DNA of 64,000 nt from Brevibacillus reuszeri. GTDB taxonomy: Bacteria > Bacillota > Bacilli > Brevibacillales > Brevibacillaceae. The notes under the pieces were generated by a model that saw only the letters and a list, made by a program, of their open reading frames with translations, was not told the origin of the DNA and did not search any database. Position numbers and translations under genes: made by a program. The stretch spans positions 1,058,547 to 1,122,546 of the forward strand of contig NZ_LGIQ01000009.1 in the NCBI RefSeq assembly GCF_001187725.1. Reading direction: 5' to 3'. Positions 18,417 to 27,528 of the stretch are shown here, in pieces; the first letter of the stretch is position 1; each line of letters opens with the position of its first letter.

Positions 18417-19361
18417 TTGCAAGTACAAAAACCATATCGCATTTTGTTATTTTACAAGTATACTCCGTTAAACGATTATGAGGAGTATGCTGAGAAGCAT
18501 CTGAAGTATTGCAAAGAAAACGGACTGCTAGGTCGGATCGTCGTTGCTCCTGAAGGGATTAACGGTACACTATCCGGAACCATCGAACAAACTGATGCCT
18601 ATATGGACTACGTTCGCAGCGACCCTCGCTTTGCGGACATGTGGTTTAAAATAGATGAGTCGGAGGAGCATGCTTTTAAAAAGATGTTTGTCCGTGCCAA
18701 GAATGAGCTAGTTACCTGGCGCTTGGAAAATGACGTTAACCCGAATGAAAAAACGGGTACGTATCTGAATCCAAAAGAATTTTACGAGATGATGCAAGAA
18801 GAGGATGTTGTCATTCTCGACGGTCGCAACTACTACGAATTCGATTTGGGACATTTCCGTGGTGCGATTCGCCCAGAAGTAGATTCTTCCCGTGAATTCC
18901 CTGAGTGGATTCGCGACAACATGAGTCAGTTTAAGGACAAAAAGGTCCTCACCTACTGCACAGGCGGTATTCGCTGCGAAAAGCTGACTGGTGTATTGAT
19001 GGACCAAGGCTTCGAAAACGTATACCAGCTGCATGGCGGTATCGTTACGTATGGAAAAGATCCTGAAGTACAAGGTCGTCTATGGGACGGAAAATGCTAT
19101 GTGTTCGATGAACGTATTTCTGTTCCGATCAACCATACAGAGGATGATGTTGTTATCGGACGTTGCTACTACTGTGGCAAAGTCGAAGACCGTTACCTTA
19201 ATTGCGCAAATCCATTCTGCAACAAGCAGCATTTTTGCTGCCCTGAATGCGAACAAACCTACAAGCGTTCCTGCTCGGACGAGTGCCGCGAGCATCCACG
19301 CAATCGCTTCGTAGAGGCTGAGAAGAAAGCCAAGCTGGCAGCCGCAGGAGCTCAATCATAA
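18417..19361 (+). CDS. trhO: tRNA U34 hydroxylase TrhO (rhodanese type)
   Basis: A 314-residue rhodanese-related enzyme that hydroxylates uridine 34 of tRNA in an oxygen-dependent reaction, the first step to 5-methoxyuridine in Bacillus. The N-terminal domain has the family sequence [12 protein letters not shown]. The rhodanese domain carries Cys181 and Cys187 in [11 protein letters not shown], and the C-terminus has a Cys-rich zinc-binding-like block (CYYCG ... [14 protein letters not shown]). I choose the TTG at 18417 because AAAGGGTGG stands eight bases before it; a GTG four codons earlier overlaps that site. TATAAT lies at about 18360. It is monocistronic with its own terminator. Confidence 0.93.
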   Translation: MQVQKPYRILLFYKYTPLNDYEEYAEKHLKYCKENGLLGRIVVAPEGINGTLSGTIEQTDAYMDYVRSDPRFADMWFKIDESEEHAFKKMFVRAKNELVTWRLENDVNPNEKTGTYLNPKEFYEMMQEEDVVILDGRNYYEFDLGHFRGAIRPEVDSSREFPEWIRDNMSQFKDKKVLTYCTGGIRCEKLTGVLMDQGFENVYQLHGGIVTYGKDPEVQGRLWDGKCYVFDERISVPINHTEDDVVIGRCYYCGKVEDRYLNCANPFCNKQHFCCPECEQTYKRSCSDECREHPRNRFVEAEKKAKLAAAGAQS

Positions 19362-19373
19362 TAAATCGTTCAA

Positions 19374-19409
19374 GGAGCTGACTTCTGCTACGGAGGTCAG
19401 CTCTTTTTT
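19374..19409 (+). terminator. Terminator of trhO
   Basis: Stem GGAGCTGAC ... GTCAGCTC followed by TTTTTT on the plus strand. Confidence 0.88.
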
Positions 19410-19511
19410 GATAATGTCTGAATTACGCCGCATCCATACTACATGATTACACCCTTGTCTATTTTTGGTAAACTAAATAGAATTACAAACATATGACAAA
19501 GGTGGAGTCTG

Positions 19512-20960
19512 ATGATACTCAATCATGAATCAACCATTCTCGAATGGCAAGCAGCGATGGAAGAGAATACGACAACCTCTCGTGAGCTGACTCTCTCCTT
19601 TTTAAAGCGAATCGCAGCCTACGATAAACAAGGCCTATCCATAAATGCGATCTGCGAAATCAATCCAGATGCCATCGCCATTGCGGAAGCGCTTGACCGG
19701 GAACGAACTGTATCAGGCAGTCGTGGTCCACTTCATGGAATTCCTGTTCTAATCAAGGACAACATCGCAACAGGCGACCGTATGCATACCAGTGCAGGAG
19801 CCTTGGCACTAGCCGATTCCTATGCCTCAGCGGACTCATTTGTCGCTGCTCGCTTGCGTGATGCTGGTGCAGTCATTCTGGGTAAAACCAATCTGACAGA
19901 ATGGGCTAATTTTATGTCGGATCACATGCCAAACGGGTATAGCTCACGCGGTGGACAAGTTCAAAACCCGTATGGTCCGGGAATCTTTGATGTCGGCGGC
20001 TCCAGCTCGGGCTCTGCTGCTGCGATGGCAGCCGGCTTTGCGGTAGCAGCAATCGGCACAGAAACATCCGGATCGATTCTCTATCCGTCTGTACAAAATT
20101 CTTTGGTCGGCATCAAGCCTACCGTTGGCTTAATCAGTCGTAGTGGGATTATTCCGATCTCCCATACGCAGGATACCGCTGGACCCATGACGCGTACCGT
20201 TTCCGATGCAGCCATCGTACTCGGAGCTCTCACAGGGGTGGATGTAAATGATCCCGCTACAGGAAAAAGCGATGGTTGTGGGCATAGCGATTACCGACCT
20301 TTTCTCGACAACAATGGACTGCGTGGAGCACGAATTGGAGTGATTCGCTCTCGATTCCAAGCAGAATGCGATACAGATGAAATTCAACTGTTCGAGGCAG
20401 CGATTGCCCAGCTAAAGGCTGCTGGTGCCACCCTCATCGATTCTGTCACCATTCCTACTGAAAACGCTACATGGGGACGCAGCGTCCTGTTGCACGAATT
20501 CAAATCTGGAGTGAATGCTTATCTCAAGACCTTGCCTGCATCCTCCCCCATCCGAACACTCCAAGACGTAATTGAATTTAACCGCGCTCACGAGGAACAA
20601 GCGCTACGTTATGGTCAAAGCTTGCTGGAAAGCTCGGAGCAAACAAGTGGTACGTTGACGGAACCAGCATACTTGCAGGATCTGTTGTACAATCTGGATA
20701 TGTCACAGGCCAGTGGCATAGATGCAGTAGTCAAAGAGCATTCGCTTGATGCCCTGCTGTTTCCGGGCTGTACGGGTGATGAAATTGCTGCGCGAGCAGG
20801 ATACCCTTCTATTACCGTTCCAGCAGGTTATACCGGAACAGGTAAACCGTTTGGCATCATGTTTACTGGACTTGCCTTCCACGAGCATGTCTTGATTCGC
20901 CTGGCATATGCCTATGAGCAAGCGAGCCGTTTACGTATCGCACCAAAGTTGACCTCCTAA
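19512..20960 (+). CDS. Amidase-signature family amidase
   Basis: A 482-residue hydrolase with the Ser-cisSer-Lys triad: Lys82 in VLIKDNIA, Ser164 in VGGSSSGSAAA and nucleophile Ser188 in GTETSGSIL. The 24-residue spacing between the serines is the family rule. It is not GatA, because it stands alone without gatC or gatB; related free-standing amidases in Bacilli act on small amides or peptide amides. The ATG at 19512 follows AAAGGTGGAG. It is monocistronic between two terminators. Confidence 0.92.
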   Translation: MILNHESTILEWQAAMEENTTTSRELTLSFLKRIAAYDKQGLSINAICEINPDAIAIAEALDRERTVSGSRGPLHGIPVLIKDNIATGDRMHTSAGALALADSYASADSFVAARLRDAGAVILGKTNLTEWANFMSDHMPNGYSSRGGQVQNPYGPGIFDVGGSSSGSAAAMAAGFAVAAIGTETSGSILYPSVQNSLVGIKPTVGLISRSGIIPISHTQDTAGPMTRTVSDAAIVLGALTGVDVNDPATGKSDGCGHSDYRPFLDNNGLRGARIGVIRSRFQAECDTDEIQLFEAAIAQLKAAGATLIDSVTIPTENATWGRSVLLHEFKSGVNAYLKTLPASSPIRTLQDVIEFNRAHEEQALRYGQSLLESSEQTSGTLTEPAYLQDLLYNLDMSQASGIDAVVKEHSLDALLFPGCTGDEIAARAGYPSITVPAGYTGTGKPFGIMFTGLAFHEHVLIRLAYAYEQASRLRIAPKLTS

Positions 20961-21033
20961 ATGGTTTCATCAAAATACAGTTATAGACTGTAAAAATAAG
21001 AAAAGCCCACAGAACTGCCTTAAACCAATCCAT

Positions 21034-21065
21034 AAAAGGCCAATCCCGCAAAGGATGGCCTTTAA
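21034..21065. terminator. Bidirectional terminator
   Basis: Perfect 8-bp stem AAAGGCCA / TGGCCTTT between two converging genes. The T-runs are short, so efficiency is uncertain. Confidence 0.55.
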
Positions 21066-21094
21066 ACTTGTAAACAACAATTACTTCCCTTCAA

Positions 21095-22315
21095 TCAGTA
21101 ACCGCGTGCTGCATCGAACCAGCGTTGAGCCATCTCCTCTGTTATAGGCTGGCCGATAAGGTGGTCAGACTGGCTAAGTTGCCATACGGCTTCACCAAGA
21201 TCTTCTCGTTCACTGGTTTCGATGCCTTTGAGGGTATTGAAACGTATGGTGAAGGCGGTAATGGCTGCCTCCGCGTCAGCAAGACTACTGGCCCTCGCCA
21301 GGGCCTCTTTTGCAACGTCATAGGCTTCATTGCCCACCTTTGCCAGGCGTTTAGGCCAGGATGAAAATGGGCGACCAAACTCAGTCGTCCACCACTCAGG
21401 CTTCCGTAACTGGCTCACTGAAGCGTAGCCAGTCCATGGTCGGGTCTTAGCTCGCACTTTTATTTGCTGCCTCAGTCTCTTGCCCGTTATCTCCTCCACG
21501 TTATAGGCGATAAATCTGTCAAGTAATGACCACACAGTTAATGGCGGCAAGTCACCCAGATCAGGCATGAAGCGTAGCTCCAAGTTCGTTAACTGGGTCT
21601 GACGAGCTAGCAGATCCAAATCGCAGAAATTCCCCCATAAACTCAGCGACGTAAGATTTTGGAATCGTCCTAGACACTCCAGCGAGATAGGCTGTGCCAT
21701 CGGTTCGTTTTGAAGGGTCAGGCTCGTGACCTGGTTCAACTCGCCCAGATCAGGTAGCAAGAAAGGATCATCACTCTTGCGTCGGCTGGTGCGCGGCTTC
21801 AGTGTCAGAGAATATGGCATGTCACCATCGGCAGAGAAGCGCGATAGATCACCAGCCACACTCAGACGAAAATATTCAGAGATCTGCGATTTCGGGAGTT
21901 TCAAATGCAACCGACTTTCAAGCTTGTCCAAATCGATAGACAAGCCGTGCAATTTGGAGTGGCTGGCGTCCACGACAATGTCTTCAGACAGGATCGGAAC
22001 CCATGACATTTCTTCAATGGGACGTTCCTTGGCCCAATCGAAGAAGCCTGCGTCGCTGCCTGTGTAGTAAAGAAATCGCGGCCAAGGCGAGCCTGCTGGT
22101 GTAGCAAAGGAATCGAATACGTTCCAATTAATAGGCGTACAAGGATCGACGTGCAAGTCTGCTTTACCGCCCAATTGTGACGGCCCAATGGAGAGGCTAC
22201 CTACGCCGGGCTTGAGAACAAGTGTGTGGCTGCGAGGACCAGTCAGATCGACGAGGTAACGACCATCTACACTAATAGACCCAGCAGGAGAACGAGATTG
22301 TTTATGATGTGGCAT
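21095..22315 (-). CDS. Leucine-rich-repeat-like protein of unknown function
   Basis: A 406-residue protein without signal peptide or membrane segment. Residues about 190-270 contain irregular leucine-rich repeats (LNQVTSLTLQNEPM, FQNLTSLSLWGNFC, QTQLTNLELRFMP), expected to build a curved binding surface. The N-terminal half is beta-rich and the C-terminal third helical and Ala-rich. The ATG at 22315 has AAGGAAGG nine bases upstream. It is monocistronic, flanked by unrelated housekeeping genes, and its base composition seems a little richer in G+C than its neighbours, suggesting transfer. No family name is supported and no enzyme motif is visible. Confidence 0.7.
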   Translation of the reverse strand: MPHHKQSRSPAGSISVDGRYLVDLTGPRSHTLVLKPGVGSLSIGPSQLGGKADLHVDPCTPINWNVFDSFATPAGSPWPRFLYYTGSDAGFFDWAKERPIEEMSWVPILSEDIVVDASHSKLHGLSIDLDKLESRLHLKLPKSQISEYFRLSVAGDLSRFSADGDMPYSLTLKPRTSRRKSDDPFLLPDLGELNQVTSLTLQNEPMAQPISLECLGRFQNLTSLSLWGNFCDLDLLARQTQLTNLELRFMPDLGDLPPLTVWSLLDRFIAYNVEEITGKRLRQQIKVRAKTRPWTGYASVSQLRKPEWWTTEFGRPFSSWPKRLAKVGNEAYDVAKEALARASSLADAEAAITAFTIRFNTLKGIETSEREDLGEAVWQLSQSDHLIGQPITEEMAQRWFDAARGY

Positions 22316-22558
22316 GTCCTTCATCCTTCCTTCTTAACTCCTGACTTCTGCTTTGAATATCAACACAAACCAATCCCTCGGAGCTTAATCAAAATATAGC
22401 ATATAATGCCAATCATAGTCGTTTCTGAAGGAGCCGTATTCAATGCAAGCTCTGCGCGACTAGGTATAAGTACAGGCTCCTTATCGTTTGAATAAAAGGA
22501 AAATTTTTTCTCAAACTAGTATTTTTTTCGAGTCTGCTTTTACATGGGCATATACACG

Positions 22559-22599
22559 AAAAAACGCATGCCTCGTAACCAGAGGCCATGCGTTTTTTC
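22559..22599 (-). terminator. Terminator of the small membrane-protein gene
   Basis: Stem AAAAAACGCATGgCCTC ... GAGGcATGCGTTTTTTC, eight bases past the stop at 22607. T-runs occur on both strands. Confidence 0.88.
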
Positions 22600-22606
22600 G
22601 TTTTTC

Positions 22607-23056
22607 CTATGACGTTTTTTCTTGCAGCTCAGCTTTTCCCAGACGGTCCTGGAACACCTGACCCAATTGGCCGATGTCGACTTCCCATTTATCATCCTTA
22701 TAATAAACGGTAGCTTTTGTTTCTCCTTTTTTCCCTACGATTCGAATACTGCTTGTTCGCACCTCGTAAGTACCGTCAGGCTGAAACGTGACATCCGCAT
22801 CCTTTAGCTCGCTGTTCAACACAGGCGTGATTGTCTTATCAACCACTTCTTGTGTAGCCACAACCGCTTGGCGGCCCATTTGGATAACTTCATCTGGACT
22901 GAATTGAAAAAACAGCACCAGCACAATCCCGATAATTGCCGCAAGTGAAATAATCCGAATCAAGCTGCGTACAACCCATTGTGCCAACAAGATTACCACT
23001 ATGATACAAACTACGACCGGCCAGTAGTCTTTTACGAGTTGAAGAATTTGTTCCAT
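22607..23056 (-). CDS. Membrane-anchored protein of unknown function
   Basis: A 149-residue protein with two closely spaced membrane helices (about residues 11-29 and 33-50) followed by an approximately 95-residue soluble domain. That domain has strand-like sequences (DADVTFQPDGTYEVRTSSIRIVG, ETKATVYYKDDKWEVDIG). The ATG at 23056 follows AAGGAG at eight bases; upstream in-frame GTG codons are less well placed. The soluble part could be extracytoplasmic. No family is recognised. It has its own terminator and an unusual upstream region, described separately. Confidence 0.75.
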   Translation of the reverse strand: MEQILQLVKDYWPVVVCIIVVILLAQWVVRSLIRIISLAAIIGIVLVLFFQFSPDEVIQMGRQAVVATQEVVDKTITPVLNSELKDADVTFQPDGTYEVRTSSIRIVGKKGETKATVYYKDDKWEVDIGQLGQVFQDRLGKAELQEKTS

Positions 23057-23214
23057 CCTCACCACTCCTTCACCATTTCAGTCTCGCCAACAAAGGGCGG
23101 CGCCTAATCATAGCAAAAGCGAAATTGGCGATGATTCCAGTAAGAAAACTGCTATCAAGTTCTCTTTAGAGGCAAACCCCCACTTTTAGTGAAAGTACTC
23201 CAATCTGATTCCGC

Positions 23215-23243
23215 AAAAAAAACCGCTGCAATAGTGCGGGCGG
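23215..23243 (-). other. Hairpin with eight T residues upstream of the membrane-protein gene
   Basis: Minus-strand CCGC-CC-GCA-CTAT-TGC-A-GCGG hairpin followed by TTTTTTTT. A TATAAT lies just upstream at 23274-23279, and a 36-codon ORF (starting MKVLPGGAARTI) begins at 23263 and reads through the hairpin. It may be a transcription attenuator in the leader of the gene at 22607-23056. The rest of 23057-23361 shows nothing else. Confidence 0.4.
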
Positions 23244-23361
23244 CCCCTCCTGGCAAAACTTTCATGCTCCCCTATTATACATCATTCGACATCGACGGGA
23301 AAACTCCTTCTGAAAAGGAACGGAATCCACGGAAAATCATAAAAGGTGGAAGAGCCAAAAC

Positions 23362-23410
23362 AAAAGGTCGACGTGCAAAATGCGGTAACCAGCATTCACA
23401 CGTCAACCTT
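23362..23410 (-). terminator. Terminator of the large peptide-utilisation operon
   Basis: Stem GGTTGACGTG / CACGTCGACC (one GU pair) with TTTTG after it on the minus strand, 23 bases past the stop of the last S12 hydrolase gene. It is the first clear terminator after the operon promoter at 37047-37074. Confidence 0.8.
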
Positions 23411-23432
23411 TCATAAGGTGTCATGTATGCAT

Positions 23433-25022
23433 CTATACTTTGGTAAAAGCGACATTGGACAATCTGCTACTCGAGAATAGACAACCCGTTACTTCACCTT
23501 TGTCCCCTCTCGTAAAGCTGATGGTAATGCCGAATAGATTTTGTCCGATGCTTGCGACGAATTGATCGGGAGCGATCTGTGCCATCAAATGCTTTCCGTT
23601 TCTATGGTGAGAGATAAAAAGCTCTCCCGCCTCAGCCAGTACCTCGTACCTCGTCCTTACCTCTCCGCTCTCGTATTTGCCTGTATAGCCTGACCATTCT
23701 TCGCAATTCCCTGAGCCATTTTCTCTTTTTTCGAGCTCAAAGAATCGGGCTCCAAAGCGCATGCCCGCACTTTTTCCTAGGAAGAGGTCGGCATCAAGTG
23801 TAGATAGCCTATAGCGATTTCCATCCAGGTGAGAAAGCGGCGAGGCACCGTATCCCTCTCGCATCCATAACTGATCGCCTTGCTTCGTGACCTCCACGAT
23901 CATGGAGACTTCTCCACGCGTAAAGTACAGACCCGCAGCATCCCTTTCGTCAAATTCTGCCCGATAAAATTCCGGTACCTCCGTAGCCACAGTCTGGCTT
24001 GCCTCTACTCCCATCACAATATCAGCGATCTGATTTACGGCACTTCCCAGCGAAACCGTTTCTGTATTGCTGAAAATAATGATCTCGATGTCCTCTTCTG
24101 TAAAACGGACGGTAGAGCTTTTGAAAGCGGCATCCGAACCATCGTGCCCAACAAACGGACGGCCTTTGTACATTTTAGGATCCGCTACGGCAATTCCTCC
24201 TGCGTATTGACTGATTGTCCCATCCAAAAGTGTGGGGCAAGCGAGCAGTAGTGAAAGCGTCTCTTTATTGCAGATGACCGGATTCTTCAGGTTTTCCATC
24301 CACTTCAGAAAATCTGTTGCTGTTGTATTCAGCGAGGTAGCACCGTACGTCCCGTAATTGAGTACAGCATGCACATATTCGCTGCCTACTAGCTTATATG
24401 ATTCCGCACGATTCGGAATCATCTGCCAATAGCGATCCTTAAAGCAGGTTTGGCTCATGCCTAGCGGTGCAAAAATACGTTCTCTGGCTAGCTCATTCAA
24501 GCTTTTGCCGGAAACTCTTTCTACGATTTCCGCGAGCAGCGTAAAATTCGCGTTGCTGTACATATAACGAGATAAAGGTGGAAAATTCAGTTCGGCCTGC
24601 GAGGCTATAACGTCCTTGGCATCCTGTTGAGTGATGGTATCATCGATTCTGACTCCTTGCAGCATCAAAAGCTCCCATTGATCCCGGACTCCGCTTACAT
24701 TGTTCATCAGATTACGGATAGACACCGGCTCGGAAAAAGCAACGAGATCAGCGATATACACTCTGATGTCATCGTCAATGTCAAGCAGTTTGTCTTCATG
24801 CAAGAGCAGGACACACATGACCGTTACTTGCTTGGAGACAGACGCAACGTGAAAAACCGTCTCGCCTGTAATCGGCAGTTTGTGCTCCAGACTGGCATAG
24901 CCAAAGCATTTATCGTATATGATTTCTCCGTCCTTGCGCACCAAAACCTGCCCACCGGGACATACCCCATCCTGCCAACGCGAAAAAATAGAATCGATTT
25001 TTGCAGTCACCATCACATTCAT
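23433..25022 (-). CDS. S12-family serine hydrolase (D-aminopeptidase/beta-lactamase-like)
   Basis: A 529-residue serine hydrolase of the class C beta-lactamase / D-aminopeptidase fold. The SxxK motif is Ser61-Val-Ser-Lys64 (HVASVSKQ), the second motif Tyr155-Ser-Asn157 (YMYSNANF), and the third HDG (FVGHDGSDAAF). After the catalytic domain (about residues 10-345) comes a C-terminal beta-rich region of about 180 residues, as in D-aminopeptidase DAP, where such domains cover the active site. There is no signal peptide, so the enzyme is probably cytoplasmic, which argues against a beta-lactam role. The ATG at 25022 follows AAGGGAG by eight bases. Last gene of the operon, 41 bases after the M42 gene. 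Confidence 0.88.
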   Translation of the reverse strand: MNVMVTAKIDSIFSRWQDGVCPGGQVLVRKDGEIIYDKCFGYASLEHKLPITGETVFHVASVSKQVTVMCVLLLHEDKLLDIDDDIRVYIADLVAFSEPVSIRNLMNNVSGVRDQWELLMLQGVRIDDTITQQDAKDVIASQAELNFPPLSRYMYSNANFTLLAEIVERVSGKSLNELARERIFAPLGMSQTCFKDRYWQMIPNRAESYKLVGSEYVHAVLNYGTYGATSLNTTATDFLKWMENLKNPVICNKETLSLLLACPTLLDGTISQYAGGIAVADPKMYKGRPFVGHDGSDAAFKSSTVRFTEEDIEIIIFSNTETVSLGSAVNQIADIVMGVEASQTVATEVPEFYRAEFDERDAAGLYFTRGEVSMIVEVTKQGDQLWMREGYGASPLSHLDGNRYRLSTLDADLFLGKSAGMRFGARFFELEKRENGSGNCEEWSGYTGKYESGEVRTRYEVLAEAGELFISHHRNGKHLMAQIAPDQFVASIGQNLFGITISFTRGDKGEVTGCLFSSSRLSNVAFTKV

Positions 25023-25063
25023 ACCAAGCACTCCCTTTCCTCTCCCACGCCTTTTTCCTTACT

Positions 25064-26137
25064 CTACCAATTTTGATCGAAGCTTTCAATAAAAGCCACA
25101 ATCAATTGGACAGCGTTTTCGAGGTCATCCATGTGCACGAGCCCTGTAGCCGAATGAATGTAACGAGATGGTACAGAAATACATCCTGCAATCGTACCTT
25201 TGCCCGCGAGGCTGATCGAATACGTGTCCGTCACGCAGTTCAGGTACACGCCGCGCTGGTACGGAATTTGATTTTTCTCCGCTGTCTGCACGAGCTTTCT
25301 GGTCAGCTTTTTGGGGACACTGCTTCCCGCCCAATTGTCTGTGACCCACTCGTAGAACAGAATGACTGGACCCCCTCCCAGTGTGAGCGGAATCGTTTTT
25401 TCCTCAATTTTAGGTGTTCCACCAGTCAGCGCAACGTCAATCGCCAGTGCGACATCTGGTTGAATCGAGAATGCTGCCGGACCTGCTCCGCGCATCCCGA
25501 CCTCTTCCTGAACCGAGCCGACAGCATAGACGGAGGCAGTAAGCGCTTTTCCCGCAAGTCGCTTCATGACTTCTAGCATGACCGCGCAGCCAGAGCGATT
25601 ATCTACTGCTTTTCCGGTAAATACCTTGCCACCGTTCAAGAACTGTCCTTCTCGAGAAAAGGTGATAAAATCACCGATCATGACTCCAAGCCCCTCTGTT
25701 TCTGCTCGGCTCGAGGTTCCTACATCTAAATACAGCTCACTAAGTGGAATAGCGAGCTTCGCCTCTTCTGCCGTAACGATGTGGGAAGGCTTCGCACCTG
25801 TGACACCTTTGACGACTCCTTTTTCCGTATGAATCTCCAAAACCTGATTGATCACCATGCGACTGTCATGTCCGCCGACTGGCAAGAACATAATAAAGCC
25901 GCGCTCGTCAACGTAATTGACGATAAATCCGATTTCGTCCATATGGGCACACAGCATGACTTTCAGGTTTGGGTCACTGCCCTTTCTGATAAAAATCTGG
26001 TTGCCGAGTGCATCACTTTGGTATTCATCCACCTCATCATGTAATTGCTCACGCAAATAGGCGGCGACCCTTTCCTCATCACCTGCTACTGCCGGTATAG
26101 CATCTAACTCCGTCAGCCATTTTTCCAAGCGCTTCAA
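25064..26137 (-). CDS. M42-family metallo-aminopeptidase
   Basis: A 357-residue cytoplasmic aminopeptidase of family M42 (glutamyl aminopeptidase / YsdC / FrvX type), usually a large tetrahedral complex that trims peptides. Metal-binding and catalytic residues are seen in order: CAHMDEIG (His), GKAVDNRSG (Asp), VQEEVGMRG (Glu pair), ALAIDVAL (Asp) and SRYIHSATG (His). I prefer the TTG at 26137, eight bases after AAGGAG. It lies between two S12 hydrolase genes in the peptide operon, where it would release N-terminal residues from imported peptides. Confidence 0.93.
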   Translation of the reverse strand: MKRLEKWLTELDAIPAVAGDEERVAAYLREQLHDEVDEYQSDALGNQIFIRKGSDPNLKVMLCAHMDEIGFIVNYVDERGFIMFLPVGGHDSRMVINQVLEIHTEKGVVKGVTGAKPSHIVTAEEAKLAIPLSELYLDVGTSSRAETEGLGVMIGDFITFSREGQFLNGGKVFTGKAVDNRSGCAVMLEVMKRLAGKALTASVYAVGSVQEEVGMRGAGPAAFSIQPDVALAIDVALTGGTPKIEEKTIPLTLGGGPVILFYEWVTDNWAGSSVPKKLTRKLVQTAEKNQIPYQRGVYLNCVTDTYSISLAGKGTIAGCISVPSRYIHSATGLVHMDDLENAVQLIVAFIESFDQNW

Positions 26138-26214
26138 GTTCAACTCTCCTTTCTAGTACACCTTGCCATTTCTCCTGATCCCTCGCATTTCCCACAGTAA
26201 AATCAAGATTTATC

Positions 26215-27528
26215 TTATTTTTGACGTGTCCACATCCGGAAGCCGAAAAATACTGCCCACGCCAACTCGTCGTCTTTAAAGAAAAAACGCATCGGGTTTT
26301 CATTCTTCACGATGACCAGCGTATCGCTGTCGCTAGCTCGGAGCACGTATGACTCATCTGCGAAAGTCAGGATAGGCGTACCCTGCTCAATCGAGATGCT
26401 AATGCTTCCTCCTTCTCTGGACTGGTAAGTGCCTGCAAGCTTTTGCAGTTCCTCTAGCGTCGCCTCGTAGTGCGGCTCCTCGGACACATCGTGCTCCAGT
26501 GGCAGTCCCAGCGTCGTATTGACCGCCGCCCGCCAAATGGCTTCTGCGGGCATGCTGGTGGCATTTATCAAGACAGCGACGACCAAACCTTTTTCAGGTA
26601 CCAAACCAAAATGCGAGGATACACCCTGCAGACTTCCACCGTGGCTGACCAGCGTCACACCTGCGTAATCAGGGACGACATCCAGGGCCAGCCCGTAAAA
26701 TAGGTTTCGTCCGACCTGATGGACAGGCTGCCACATCATTTCCAACCATTGCTTTCCAACCACATGCTGCTCGGTATCGCCGCCCACAAAGACACTCCCG
26801 TAGCGCAGCAAATCTTTTACCGTCGAACGCAAGCCACCGCCTACCTCGTAATTTCCAAGATGAGGCCAGGGTACAGCCTCCAGTTCACCCGTCTGCCCGT
26901 TTTTCATGTACGGCACAGACACATTGTCCATCTTCGCGATTTCTTCCAGACTAAACGTAGAGCGATGCATCCCCAGCGGTGCAAGGATCTTTTCCGTAAC
27001 AAATCTGCGATAGAGACGGTTGGTCAGCCGCTCGATGATCGCGCCTTGCAGCAGAAACGCATCATTGCAATAGCTGAAATATTCTCCCGGCTCACCAAGC
27101 AGCTCGTATTCCTCACCAGCGATATACATCAAGTGGTCATTTAGTCTGTTGATCTCCGTCCTGCGCGGTAGAGGCGGCAAGCCGGTGGTATGGGACATCA
27201 AATGCTGAATGGTCACGCTATCACTTGCTTTCAGACCACATAGTTCAAATTCGGGAAGATGCAAGTGCACTGGATCGTCCAGCTTCAGCCGCCCCTCCTC
27301 GGCCAGCTTGAGCATCGACATTACTGTGAATGACTTGGTTACAGAGGCGCACCCGAAAACGGTGTCTGGATTGATCGGCTCCTTTGTATGCAAATCGGCA
27401 TACCCGAAGCCGCGCTCGTACAGTACGTTCCCATACTGCGCAACAGCAATGGCAATACCAGGTATTTTCTCTTCCTCCATTCGCCTTTCCACTAAGCTTT
27501 CAAACGCTGACCATTTTGTTATTGTCAT
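26215..27528 (-). CDS. S12-family serine hydrolase, first copy in operon
   Basis: A 437-residue serine hydrolase of the same fold as the gene at 23433-25022 but clearly diverged. Ser62-Val-Thr-Lys65 (GCASVTKSF) is the SxxK motif, Tyr153-Cys-Asn155 (YFSYCNDAF) the second and SHGG (VSHGGSLQG) the third. A short C-terminal beta-rich region follows residue 350. There is no signal peptide. The ATG at 27528 has AAGGGGAAGGA upstream and overlaps the end of the dppF-like gene by 29 bases, so coupling with the importer is tight. Candidate substrates are imported peptides with D-residues or D-amino acid amides or esters. Confidence 0.88.
   Translation of the reverse strand: MTITKWSAFESLVERRMEEEKIPGIAIAVAQYGNVLYERGFGYADLHTKEPINPDTVFGCASVTKSFTVMSMLKLAEEGRLKLDDPVHLHLPEFELCGLKASDSVTIQHLMSHTTGLPPLPRRTEINRLNDHLMYIAGEEYELLGEPGEYFSYCNDAFLLQGAIIERLTNRLYRRFVTEKILAPLGMHRSTFSLEEIAKMDNVSVPYMKNGQTGELEAVPWPHLGNYEVGGGLRSTVKDLLRYGSVFVGGDTEQHVVGKQWLEMMWQPVHQVGRNLFYGLALDVVPDYAGVTLVSHGGSLQGVSSHFGLVPEKGLVVAVLINATSMPAEAIWRAAVNTTLGLPLEHDVSEEPHYEATLEELQKLAGTYQSREGGSISISIEQGTPILTFADESYVLRASDSDTLVIVKNENPMRFFFKDDELAWAVFFGFRMWTRQK

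Noticed and set aside
23189-23416. Basic 75-codon plus-strand ORF
   Set aside because: It overlaps the terminator of the S12 gene and has no ribosome binding site; its Lys/Arg richness comes from A/G-rich sequence.
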